The notes: a model not told the origin generated them from the sequence alone. DNA of 14,983 nt from Cochliopodium minus (GCA_024220525.1 JAMYWO010000011.1:316462-331444), one strand, 5' to 3'. Shown: positions 1 to 8,988, counted from the first letter of the stretch. Numbers and translations: made by a program.

Positions 1-92
1 GAATTTTCAAATTTGCATTTTTTATCAAAGCTAGATGGGTTTGATTCCTCGTCATTTGATACTTCATTATGATTAAACACCTTTCTTTTCAT
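1..92 (-). CDS. 5' end of an unrecognised gene, cut by left edge
   Basis: An ATG at 92-90 on the minus strand opens a frame that stays open to the window edge (30 codons). It begins MKRKVFNHNEVSNDEESNPS and is rich in Lys, Asn, Ser and Glu, like a disordered N-terminus. No domain is visible in so short a piece. The ATG is preceded by AAAATAAAA, an A-rich leader of the type seen before other starts here. It lies 56 nt downstream of the stop of the membrane-protein gene on the same strand, a spacing that suits this compact region. It could be a chance frame, but its codons look more like coding sequence than the flanking A/T-only DNA. Confidence 0.5.
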   Translation of the reverse strand, partial: MKRKVFNHNEVSNDEESNPSSFDKKCKFEN

Positions 93-148
93 TTTTATTT
101 TTAATTTAATTAAAAATTTGAAGAAAAAGAAAGTTTGAAAAAAACACT

Positions 149-1017
149 TCAGTAAAGTTCACTATAATTATTGAAATGATAACTTTTTTTTAAACAACAT
201 CCAGAATAAGCGTTATGATCTTCATAACTGTAAAAATGATATTGTGTCTTTGAAGCAATTAGAGTGTAAAAAAGACAAGAAAATATTAGAATGTAATTAT
301 AAATTCCAGAAGAAATGTGCATCGTATCATTAGAAATAATTTTTTGAATTACTGTCGAGAAATTTCCATGGAAAAAACTAATAAAAGATACAATATCAAA
401 TGAGGTTTTTTTTGTTTTTTTTTTGTTACCCATCGATTGAATAACATATTAAATAAGATCCAATGAAAGAAGTGCCAACAATCAACAGAAACTTTTCAAA
501 TATCAAAGCCAAGATTCCTTTTAATTAAAAATTAAAATTATATTGTTAAAATAAATCATTTTTAACAAACCAAATATCAAAGGAAAAATAATGTAACATA
601 AATAAAGTTTCCATTTTTCTCTTATTAACCCACCATTTTTGATAACTAAAAAGAATGAAAAAATTAAAAACCCAATCTTGGCCCCTATTGAAAAAACTGC
701 CATTTTGAGCATAATTGTCAAAATTAAGCATAAAATAATTCCTGTCATCAGAGATGCAATAGATACTTGCAAAAAATCAAGCTTGGTGTGGTACGACAAA
801 ATGAGATACATAAAGATGCTCCCAGCTTTTTTGTATTCATTTAAAATTTAGGTTAAAAAAGATTAAAAACAATTAAGATTTTTTTTTTACATAAAAAGCC
901 AATTATCATAATACTTGCTCGAAGAATTTTGTACCCAAACAATGATAAGATCAATCCTAAAATAATGAAGAAAGATGGAAAAAGATATATCTGGAATATT
1001 TCTTGTAAAGAGCTCAT
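149..1017 (-). CDS. TMEM198/DUF4203-type seven-pass membrane protein (4 exons)
   Basis: Exons 1017-891, 825-571, 517-430 and 377-149 join in frame to 232 aa. Introns of 65, 53 and 52 nt are GT...AG. The protein is almost all hydrophobic, with about seven helices (near residues 10-28, 34-52, 62-80, 84-102, 115-131, 133-151 and 182-198). The pattern LSLFGYKILRASIMIIGFLSG, with the later FGILALIFEKFLLIVGTSFIGSY block and a last helix followed by a KTQYHFYS-like segment, is characteristic of the DUF4203/TMEM198 family. Joining exons 1 and 2 recreates GFLSGS, and exons 2 and 3 recreate FGILAL, which supports the splice choice. TMEM198 is linked to Wnt/LRP6 signalling in vertebrates, but the role in protists is unknown. 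The start is the only ATG before the first helix. The Cys-containing C-terminal tail (residues 208-232) has no recognised motif. Confidence 0.8.
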
Positions 1018-1114
1018 CAAAATCAACAATTTTTTTTTTATTTAATTTTATGTAAAATTTAAAAAAAATTTAATTAAAAATTCTTCTTCTAAATTTACAA
1101 AAAATCTCTACTAA

Positions 1115-2623
1115 TTAATCAACCCTCTTAAGTTTCAAAATGCCAGGAGGAACAGCCTTGAAAGAATAACCGCCAATAATCAAATCCTTTTTGCTAGAAG
1201 ACTTTTTACAGTTCTGAACAAAAATGGAGAAAGGCATGGAGTTGTAAGAAAAAAATCTCCAGCAATAAATCAAAAGGATTAATTGATTAAAGCTCTCGCA
1301 AACGAAAAAAGGAAATATTTCCAGGGAACGCAAGATACAGGCGACGTAACCGTAGTAGGGGGAGGTAGGGTTGCAGTTGAGGAGAAAAAGAGACTCGGAG
1401 TGGTACTCGAGAGTGTTTTTGTTGAGCTCTCTGAGGATGGGGACCCAGTCGTTAACCCTTGTAAAAGCGTAATGGATAAATGTGCTTTTCTAATAAAAAA
1501 AAAATGTTTTTAATTAAAAAATGTGATCAAAATATTTCAAAAAAAAAAAATGAATTATTAAAAAATATTTTCAAAAAATTTCTTACCAAAATTGGAAATA
1601 GATTTTGATAATAAAAATTAGTGAGGGAATTTAAAATTATGTTGTATTGGGATGTTGTTGGTGAAGGAATGATGAGAGAAAGTCCCTTGGGGTTGTTCTC
1701 CTTGAGGAGGATAGTGAAGACAGAGTAGAAGAAGGAGAAGGAGAGAGGAAGTTGGTGGGAAGGAACTTCAAAGCTAAATTTGTCAAAAATGGAGTTTTTA
1801 ATTACTAAATTTTCGCTCATCTGATTTTCTTTTGAAAATAAAATAAATTAATTTTAATTAATTCAAAGAAATTTTGAATAAAAATAAAATAATTTTTATT
1901 TCTGAGAATAATATTGTTATATTTACTTTGATTTTTTGTTCCCATTATTTTATCTATGCTATCAGATTTTAGATATAAAGCTTCTTTGAATTCATTGTTC
2001 AACATATCCTTGATATGTAAGGTATTTTTTTCCCTCATGTGATATCCCAAGCTCTCTCTGATTAGATTCTCGCTGAATGTCTTTGGGATCATTTCCTGAT
2101 AGATCTTGAGATTGTTTTTGCAATATAAATAGATCTTTCTGTTGGATAATTTGATATTGGTGTAATAATTGTCCTCATCTTGGCTCAATATCATTCCAAA
2201 TTTGATATAGATCAATCTCCTCCAGAATATGTTTATCTTATTGCTTTTATCATTCATGAATATCTCGTTGAATCGCTTGTTTATCTCCAATATTTTAGGG
2301 ATATCTTCATTTGGCAAATATTCCATTATATTCATCATAATGGTGTTTGGAAGATGTTCTATGGTCACAATCATCTTGTTTGGATTTATTATTTCCTTTT
2401 CATTTTCCTTAAATCTTCTTCTTTTTGTTATTTGCAATTTTTCTGAGAATAATTCGTACATTTTCTCATCATCTTCTTCCTTTGATGATTCCATCTTTTC
2501 CAATGTTCTTTTTACATCTTTTTCCCTTTTATCGATTTTGAATTCAAAATTACCGTTTTCTATTACAAAATGGAATTGTAGTGGATTTTTCATTTTGGTC
2601 GAATTCTTATTATTCCTTTTCAT
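1115..2623 (-). CDS. F-box protein with uncharacterised C-terminal region (3 exons)
   Basis: Exon 1 is 2623-1927, exon 2 is 1828-1587 and exon 3 is 1489-1115; joined they give 437 aa. An F-box lies at about residues 87-137 (IEHLPNTIMMNIMEYLPNED then FWRRL), so the protein is probably a substrate adaptor binding Skp1 in an SCF ubiquitin ligase. The N-terminus is charged, with a basic KRRR stretch near residue 67. The C-terminal 200 residues (from NQMSENLVIKN) match nothing I recognise. Intron 2 (1586-1490, GTAAGA...TTAG) is convincing. Intron 1 (1926-1829, GTAAAT...AAAG) is inferred: without it, the F-box frame runs through A/T-only codons to a TGA overlapping an ATG at 1820, which would make two genes (2623-1817 and 1820-1115). 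A single gene is preferred because the frame is kept and no intergenic gap exists. Exon 3 is visibly richer in G and C. Confidence 0.7.
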
Positions 2624-3192
2624 TTCACTTCTATATAATTATATTTTTGTGGTTATATTTTTCTCCTTTTGATTGAATGAATTAAAAACAAGAAAATAAT
2701 TTTTTCTCTATTTTCAATTTTTTTTAATTTTATTTAATTATCAAAAATAAAAGAAAATAAGAAAATTTCAACAAATCAAACTATTCCAAGAAAGTAAAAA
2801 AAAAAGCAAATTTATTTTTGTATATTTTCAAAAAACAAATATTGCTGGAAAGGAACCATTGAAAAAATGATAAACTTGAACTTGGATTCAATTTTTTTGA
2901 AATAAATTACATAATAATTAAACAACATATCACAAAATAAAAATTCATTTATTTCAATTCTTTTACCATTCATTTAGAATATGGTTTTTTGGAATAAAAT
3001 ATTTTGTCAGTTTTGAAATTTTATTGTAATTTAAAAAAAAATCGATCTTAAATAGATACTGAATTTAAAATTGAAAAACCTTTAAACACTGCATTATGAT
3101 AATCATAAACAATACCAAAATAAAACCAATCAATTTTGCAAATTGAAAGAAAATAAAAAAATACAACAACAAATACTGATTATAGAATAAAG
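2624..3192. other. Divergent intergenic region, 569 nt
   Basis: This gap separates the start of the F-box gene (minus) from the start of the Sel1 gene (plus), so it should hold both promoters and 5' UTRs. It is very AT-rich, with A- and T-tracts, and has no frame with a coding look. The only compact symmetrical site I see is TTATGAT-A-ATCATAA at 3094-3108, about 85 bp upstream of the Sel1 ATG. No TATA box can be singled out in such AT-rich DNA. Confidence 0.6.
3094..3108. promoter_or_regulatory. Perfect 7-bp inverted repeat upstream of Sel1 gene
   Basis: TTATGAT and ATCATAA flank one central A. A 14-bp perfect palindrome with mixed bases is uncommon against this background and lies where a dimeric transcription factor could bind. 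No known factor is assigned, and chance is possible in AT-rich DNA. Confidence 0.2.
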
Positions 3193-4660
3193 ATGGAAGA
3201 ATTAAAGTTTATGAAGGAAAGAAAGTCAAGAAAACAAACTAAAATTTCTTTGAATTTGATCTCAAAAGCAAAATGTGGAAAAGAAGATTCAAAATTAGAA
3301 TTAATGTTTGCTTATTGCAATGGAATAAACTTTATAAAGTATGATAAAGAAGAATCAAAAAGAATGGCGGTAGAATTATTTACAAAAGGAAATTTATTTG
3401 CAAGAGCATTGGTATCTTTCTTTGGATGGGATGTCAAACAAGATTACAAGGAAGCTTTGGGCTATTTGGAGAAATATTTGAAGAATACACAAAATAAAAA
3501 GAAAAGATCATTTTCCAAAGCAATGATTGGTATAATCTACAATGAAGGATTAGGAGTTGATAAAGATCACAACAAAGGTAAAGAAGAAAAAAAATATTGA
3601 ACTAAAAATAATATTTTATTTATTAATAAAAAGCGAATAAATATTTCAGGGAATCAAATAAATATTTTGAAAATTCAATTTCAATGAGCTATATTGGAGA
3701 GAATTACGCATATGGGAATGGATTGAAACAAAATAGACAAAGAGGAATAAAATATCTGAAAAGAGCAATAGTGATGGGAGATTGCAATGCGATGGTAAAA
3801 CTTGCTGTATTGTATGATAAGATGGGGAACGTAGATGCACAGCATTCTATTGAATTATTGGAAAAAAGCCTGAAATATAATTCTCCTATCGCTCCTTTTT
3901 ACTTGGCAAGTTATTATAAACAAGGGAAGGGAGTGATAGAAGATCAAGATCAATCCTACAAGTTGTACATGCTAGGAATGAAGAGGGGATGCAGCAAATC
4001 GATCAACAAATTGGGATTGATGCATCAATATGGAGATGTCGACAAAGATCTTGAAAGAGCAATTCAATTCTATCATCAATCCATCTCATTGGGAAACAGT
4101 GATGCAATGTAATTCAAAAAATTGAAAAAATTTATAAAAATTTTTAAATTTAAATTTTTTTTTTTTTTATTTATTGAAGGTTCAATCTTGGATACTGTTA
4201 TCAACATGGGGAAGGATTGGAAAAAGATTACAAGCAAGCCAATTACTGGTTCGAAAAATCATTGGAGAGAAAAAATTCATTGCCCATTGATTTCCTCGCA
4301 CACAACTACAAACACGGAATGGGTGTAGAAAAAAATGGAGAAAAAGCATGTTCCATTTATATTACAGGGATCTCTATTAGTGAACATAACCGTGAGAAAT
4401 ACAAATGTGATCTTAACAAGTTGTTCTTGGAGAAAAGAGTTGCTTGGTCTCCTTTTTACCATCAATATTGGCCTAAAGACAAAAACTTGGAGAGGGAAAT
4501 ACTCACTCTTTTGTTGATTTCCAAATTTAAGAGTTCAAATTGTTCAAAGAGAAAATCGAGTCGCAAAAACTCCAGTGACTCCAACGAAAAGAATTTTCTT
4601 AACAACTTTGTCACCATGAGTGTCATCAAAAATCTTTGTCAAATAATCGATCAACATTGA
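3193..4660 (+). CDS. Sel1-like repeat protein with amoebal-type C-terminal tail (3 exons)
   Basis: Exons 3193-3577, 3634-4108 and 4180-4660 give 446 aa; introns are 56 and 71 nt. From about residue 30 to 365 the protein is a run of Sel1 (TPR-like) repeats with spaced Gly and Ala, for example IIYNEGLGVDKDHNKA, NYAYGNGLKQNRQRGI and FNLGYCYQHGEGLEKDYKQA. Sel1 solenoids serve as protein-protein scaffolds. The exon 1/2 acceptor was taken at 3632-3633 because it restores HNKANKYF in frame; the nearer TTTCAG does not keep the frame. Splicing exon 2 to 3 recreates DAMFNLGYCYQ. The C-terminus (376-446) begins WSPFYHQYWPK, then a hydrophobic ILTLLLISKFK helix, a Ser/Lys/Asn-rich linker and a final helix. 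A similar tail ends the neighbouring convergent gene. Confidence 0.88.
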
Positions 4661-4791
4661 GAATTCGACAAATTTGTTTGTTTTATTTTTGTTTTTATTT
4701 GTTAAAAGAAAAAAAAATATTTTTTTTTAAAAATAAATAAATATAATTTAATTTTGAAGTATGTACATCTTTAAAAACATTTTTTCTTTTC

Positions 4792-5767
4792 TTATTTCTT
4801 TTCCAATCTATTTAAGGTCAAAATAATGTATTTGATCATGTCTTTAGGAACTACCGTCCTCCCCTCTATTTTCCAAGTTTTGAAGATCAAAAATAGCAAA
4901 ACAACAACCTCCCTGAACTGTTTTCTGAAAGATTTGTGAGTATGGATGTCCCACTCCTTCCAAACAAGGTATTTAATTGAATTGCGGATTATTTTTATTT
5001 CTTCGTAATTAGAACAATGGTATCCAAATGAAAAAGAAACAATTTTTCCTTCACCGACTGTTCTTTCTGCTCCTAAGATATCATTGTCTTGCCACCTCGC
5101 AATTATGTTTGTATTTGCGTGAGATGATGAATTTGATGAGATAGCATATGAGGTTGTGAATGTTCCTATTTTCTTCATTATTGGATGTTTGTTTTCTTTG
5201 TTCTCGTAATATGTTTTTGGGAATGGTCCTCCACTAGGATCTATTGCATGTGGAAATTGTCCTTTTAAGCAATAAGATGAATTTGATGGTGTTTTCTAGA
5301 AGTGGATAAATTATCTTTTTAGATTTTGCTTAAAATATAAATTAATTTTAAATTATTATATTTAAATATTTAATATTTAAGCGAAATTTGAAAAAAATTA
5401 ATTGTTAATATTTTTTTTTTTTCATTTTGATTACTTGATTTGATGCCCTAATTGAAATACATCTCCCTCCTTTTTTGATATATTCATTTAAAATATTTCC
5501 TGTTTCTTCATTGTTTAATGATGAGGATCCACCTGAACAAACCACAATGTCAAATTTATAAAGTTGATCTTCTTTTATTTGGGTGGATCCTAAGAAAATT
5601 ACTTCACCTCCCAACATTCTCACATGATTTTCTAGGTTATCAGATTTCAAAGATGATACCAAATGCAAAATCTTTACATCTTTTAGCTGAAAAGATGTAT
5701 CATTTTTAACATCAATTATTTTCCCAGTTTTCTTCTTTTCTCTTACAAAAATATTCTTCAAAAACAT
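4792..5767 (-). CDS. Glutamine amidotransferase-like/ThuA-like protein lacking the nucleophile Cys (3 exons)
   Basis: Exons 5767-5747, 5686-5435 and 5295-4792 give 258 aa. The N-terminal part has a Rossmann-like strand (LKDVKILHLVSS), then FDIVVCSGGSSSL and EYIKKGGRCISIRAS. These match the GG loop and the nucleophile-elbow strand of class-I GATase-like, ThuA and biotin-ligase-N-type domains. The elbow is normally G-x-C-x-G, but here reads SIRAS, so the catalytic Cys is absent and a classical amidotransferase reaction is unlikely. A later block, IIARWQDNDILGAERTVGEGKIVSFSFGYH, resembles the 'A.w.dg...a.r.vG.GrV' strand pair near the end of such domains. The C-terminal 54 residues (from WDIHTHKSF) resemble the tail of the Sel1 protein. 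The first intron (5746-5687, GTAAGA...TTTTCAG) is 60 nt, in frame and stop-free; if kept, the product would have 20 more residues. The second intron is 139 nt. Confidence 0.72.
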
Positions 5768-6075
5768 TCTTTCAATCAACTTTTGTTTTTTTTTTTTAAT
5801 TTTTAATGATTAGATGGGTAGATTTTTTTTTTTAATATTTTCATTTTGGGAAAAGATTAAAGAAAATGATTTTAAATTAAATGGATCTTTTCACTCCAAG
5901 TTAAATAGATAAATGAAACTATTAGCTCAAAAATTATAAAAAAAAAGTCAAAAAGAAATAAAAAAAATTTTGTGTAATGAAAGAGAAAGACAAAAGAAAA
6001 ATGGGAAGAAAAGAAAAGAAAATATTTAATAAAATTTAATTTTTAAAATTATTTAAAAAAAAAGAGAATAAAAAA
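5768..6075. other. Intergenic region, 308 nt
   Basis: This stretch lies upstream of the amidotransferase-like gene and downstream of the ARM-repeat gene, both on the minus strand. It is A/T-rich with several homopolymer runs. I see no exon-like stretch, RNA gene or strong inverted repeat. Confidence 0.6.
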
Positions 6076-7044
6076 TTATTTCTGGATTTGTAAAATACAT
6101 TTTAAAGCCTCATTTTTAAGATATTTTGAATTCTTCTCGATATTTTCTAATACGGATAAAAGTTTTGAATCTTTAAGAGCAGAAACAGGATAGACAGAGG
6201 AAATTTTGATGAGGATCTTGAGCAAGAGAGCATGTATGATGGTCAATGGATCAAGGATGTTTTTTTCGAAAAGATTGTCGCATTTGATGAGAGGAGAAAG
6301 AGTGGAAGAAATGGAAGGTAGGTTTTCCAATTTAACAGAAAAAAGGCACAAAATAATATCTAATCCATCATTATCTAAAAAAAAAAATAGATAAGAAAAT
6401 ATTTAAACTTTAAATAATAAAAATTTAAAGATACTATTTACAAAAAAAATTTAAAAAAAATGTAGTTTAGAGAAAAATTATTTTGGAAATTATTTTTTAA
6501 AAAGATAATATTTAAAAAAAATTGAAAAATAAAGAAATTTTTTAAATAAATTTAAAAATAGTATTTAAAAAATCAAATTTAAAAATAGTATTTCCAAGAA
6601 AAATTAAAGTGGAAATAATTTTTTAAAAAAAATAAATGCCATAATATTTACGAAATTTTTTTTTAAAAAAATAAAATCTTTGAAAAAACTTTTTTTTTTA
6701 CCTACAAACATTTCAATGAAATCATTGTTCTCACATTTAAAAATCAAAAACAACAAAAAGATTTTCTCAATGTTGACACGATCAGAAAGAGAATGAGCGA
6801 AATCTCTGAAAGCTTCATTGTTGAAAAGAGTTTTGGAAACAATAACTTCACAACTCAACAACGAAAGAGAAGTCAAAGCAAGAATCCTGATATTATTGTT
6901 GCTGGATTGGAGGAGAGAGATCAAGGGCTCCAATTCTAGTTTTTTGGTGATTTTTTCTCTATGTTTTGGGTTTTCTACAAATTTTGAGTATGCGCTGATT
7001 CCGTGGAACTGAAATTCCTCGTTTTTGGATTTGATGAGCATCAT
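6076..7044 (-). CDS. Armadillo-type repeat protein, N-terminus uncertain (2 exons)
   Basis: Exons 7044-6702 and 6374-6076 join in frame (VDNDGLDIIL across the junction) to 213 aa, with a 327-nt intron. The sequence has paired amphipathic helices of ARM/HEAT type: EPLISLLQSSNNNIRILALTSLSLLS is a typical ARM unit, followed by GLDIILCLFSVK and NEALKCILQIQK. ARM proteins are binding scaffolds; no partner can be named. The true start is unclear. The frame is open upstream of 7044, encoding IVEKF just after a possible acceptor (AATAAG, about 7067), which would suit an internal ARM exon. However, the DNA beyond is low-complexity A/T up to the end of the EGF gene, with no convincing upstream exon. 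Either the ATG at 7044 (or 7041) is the start, a tiny first exon is hidden, or the gene is a 5'-truncated fragment. Confidence 0.65.
6548..6593. repeat. 19-bp direct repeat inside the ARM-gene intron
   Basis: AAATTTAAAAATAGTATTT occurs at 6548-6566 and again at 6575-6593, a 27-bp period. The rest of the 327-nt intron (6701-6375) is A/T-rich with no coding look. This is probably replication slippage. Confidence 0.6.
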
Positions 7045-7150
7045 AAACTTTTCAACGATTCCTTATTTTAAAAATTTACAATTAATTTACAATTAATTAA
7101 CAAAAATATTTAAAACAAAAATATTTATCAAACAAAAAATAAAAAATTAA

Positions 7151-7390
7151 ATAAGAAAATATATCAATCAAAAATAAAATAAAAATAAAAAACTAAAATA
7201 AAATTGAATGTTAAATAAAAATATTAAAATAAAATAAAAAATAATTAATTAACAAAAAATATAAAATCAAAATAAATAATAAAATAAAATAAAATTGAAA
7301 AATAAAAATAAGAAAATATATAAATCAAAAATATAATAAAAATAAAAACTAAAATAAAATTGAATATTAAATAAAAATATTAAAATAAAA
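7151..7390. repeat. Imperfect direct duplication, about 84 bp
   Basis: The block at 7151-7234 (starting ATAAGAAAATATAT, with ACTAAAATAAAATTGAAT in its middle) recurs at 7308-7390 with a few substitutions and a 1-nt length difference. The offset is 157 bp. Shared non-A/T positions (the G, C and TTGAAT landmarks) show true duplication rather than mere low complexity. Confidence 0.65.
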
Positions 7391-7470
7391 AATAAAAAAT
7401 AAAAAATAAAAAATAAAAAATAAAAAAATAAAAATAAAAAATAAAAAATAAAAAATAAAAATAAAAAATC
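7384..7470. repeat. (AAAAAT)n simple repeat
   Basis: Consecutive AAAAAT units, with occasional units one base longer or shorter. The same motif forms the right edge of the window (14905-14983). Confidence 0.85.
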
Positions 7471-7598
7471 ATAAATGAAAATCTCAAAAAAGAAAAATAA
7501 TATTTTAAAATGAAAAGAAAAAAAATAAAAAAATAATAAAAAAATAAAATATAAAAATATGTAAAAGGTAAAAAATAAAAAATAAAATAAAAATGCTA

Positions 7599-8784
7599 TC
7601 AAATTGAAAATTTTTCTTCACCTTCTTCAGAAACATATAGTTTGATAGTAGAATAATCATTTAAATAAAACATAGGATGTTCATTGCCGTACTGATCCCA
7701 ATCGGTATATTGCTGATAGGGGAGATATTGTTCCAAAGGAGGTACGGGATTCAAAACGGTGGAGCAATTAGGTCCTGTTCTAGAAGAATCACAAACACAT
7801 AAATCATGACCTCCCGCATTCATACATTTTCCATTCTCAGAGCAATTATTACTTGAACAATCTAATAAATAAATAAATAAATAAATAAATCTTGATTTAA
7901 ATTTCTTGGAAACAATTTTTTCACGAAATCTTATTTAAATCAAGATTAATGAATTCAAAATCATTGTGATACTTTAATTGATATCACAAGTTATCTTATA
8001 ATTCATTCAAATCATTTTCAAATTTTTTTTTGGATGTGAATTTTTTTTTTTAAAAACGTTAGAAATGAAGTAAATTTGGAAATATGGGTACAATTTCAAT
8101 GGTATTAAATATGAGAAATTTTATAATTATCTATTTGAAAGTTTATGATATTGGTTATTTTCTTTATTAATACGATGATATTCATTTATTTTATTTTTTT
8201 TACCATATTGTGAGCAATCTAATCCTTTCCATCCATTGGAACACAAACATTTGTTATTCACACACTTTCCTCTTCCAATATATTCAAAACACTATAAAAA
8301 ATATTTATATAAACATTATAATGATTTAGATAAAATGATGTTTGTATCAAAGGGAAAATATTACAAAGTTTGGGCAGCCTATTAATTTTTTTATATTTTT
8401 AATAATTATTTATATTTTTTTAATTTTTTCTCTTTATTAAAATTGAAAAGCGAATTCAAACCACAACTACCAGTGGACAATAATGGAGCGGATAATTTTC
8501 CCATCATGCAATCATAAATGCTACTGTATTGAGATGAACAATTATTTGCTATAATTGTCACATTGTTTGGATAGCATCCACTCATCTGATTAGATCCTCC
8601 ACCATAATTGGCAGGCCACTTGTTTTGGCAAAGATCTTGGCAAAAATTTTGGGTGAACAATGGTTCAAAAAATGAAATCTTGATTTTTTCGGAAAGATTG
8701 ATAAGGAAAAAATTATCAAGTGAATCTGCTTATTCAATAAACTCTTACAATTATCAAAGATAAAAGAAAAATAAATTTTCCCAT
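7599..8784 (-). CDS. Secreted EGF-like domain protein (5 exons, one of 14 nt)
   Basis: Exons 8784-8749, 8678-8462, 8378-8365, 8291-8204 and 7861-7599 sum to 618 nt and 205 aa. The N-terminus, MGKFIFLLSLIIISFF, is a signal peptide split by a 70-nt intron, so export or surface location is expected. Residues 25-84 hold a Cys-rich region (CQDLC, SGCYP, NNCSS, YDCM). EGF-like modules follow at about 84-115 (SCGCPNFC, GKCVNNKCLCSNGWKGLDC) and 120-151 (CSSNNCSENGKC, LCVC, GPNC). A short tail contains QYGNEHPMFYLND, which I recall being similar to tails of large secreted amoebal proteins. The 14-nt exon 8378-8365 is supported because it is needed to keep the frame and supplies GCPNF. No furin site or membrane anchor is visible. 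A double stop (TGATAG) ends the frame. Such proteins may act in adhesion or lectin-like recognition, but the role is unknown. Confidence 0.8.
7864..8007. repeat. Intron 4 of EGF gene: (AAAT)n and two hairpins
   Basis: The 342-nt intron (8203-7862) starts its acceptor end with an AAAT microsatellite at 7864-7890. Next come a perfect 15-bp inverted repeat (7888-7902 with 7933-7947, 30-nt loop) and a two-part hairpin: outer stem 7948-7955 with 8000-8007, inner stem TTGTGATA/TATCACAA at 7964-7971 with 7982-7989 and a 10-nt loop. The rest of the intron has no coding look. Confidence 0.7.
8365..8378 (-). other. 14-nt microexon of the EGF gene
   Basis: The sequence is flanked by TTAATAG on the acceptor side and GTAATA on the donor side (minus strand). 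It encodes the end of G85 and then C86-P-N-F89 within SCGCPNFC. Skipping it gives G+TG TTT TGA, an immediate stop, so its inclusion is required for the downstream EGF modules. Confidence 0.7.
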
Positions 8785-8988
8785 TTTTTCTTTTTTTTTT
8801 CTATGAGGAATTTAATTTTGTTCAAAAAAACTTTTAATCTTTAACTTTATCTGGGTCGAAATGAGCAGGTAGAATGATTTTGGAAATTTTCTTCAATATT
8901 AACTTTTAATAAAAAAAGAGAATGATTTGGAACTTGAAAAAAATAAAATTTCTGTTACTAATTTTGATTTAAATAAATGATTTGATGA

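Larger units (their letters stand above)
7045..7598. repeat. Low-complexity A/T-only region between ARM and EGF genes
   Basis: The plus strand is almost wholly A with scattered T; G and C are nearly absent. It includes an 84-bp imperfect direct duplication and a run of AAAAAT units, described separately. A minus-strand frame here would encode only Phe, Leu, Ile and Tyr and is an artefact of composition. The region must contain the 3' end of the EGF gene's transcript and the 5' end of the ARM gene's. Confidence 0.8.

Noticed and set aside
1283-1513. Plus-strand frame with VTVVGGGRVAVEEKKR and VFVELSEDGDPV
   Set aside because: It is antisense to exon 3 of the F-box gene; it looks protein-like only because this exon is GC-richer.
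2229-2672. 147-aa plus-strand frame opposite the F-box gene
   Set aside because: It is antisense to a well-supported F-box exon; its low-complexity Phe/Ser/Ile content mirrors Lys/Glu/Asn codons on the other strand.
3634-3653. Alternative Sel1 intron acceptor TTTCAG at 3645-3650
   Set aside because: It has a better pyrimidine tract, but the phase from the donor at 3577 leads to a stop within 12 codons; the AAAAAG acceptor at 3632-3633 restores the Sel1 register.
6000-7100. Possible transposon or MITE from A/T-rich repeats in the ARM intron
   Set aside because: Only a 19-bp direct repeat with 27-bp period was found; no terminal inverted repeats or target-site duplications.
7267-7602. 111-aa minus-strand frame composed of Phe, Leu, Ile and Tyr
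   Set aside because: It is the translation of A/T-only repeat DNA, has no ATG-linked gene context, and its apparent hydrophobicity is a composition effect.
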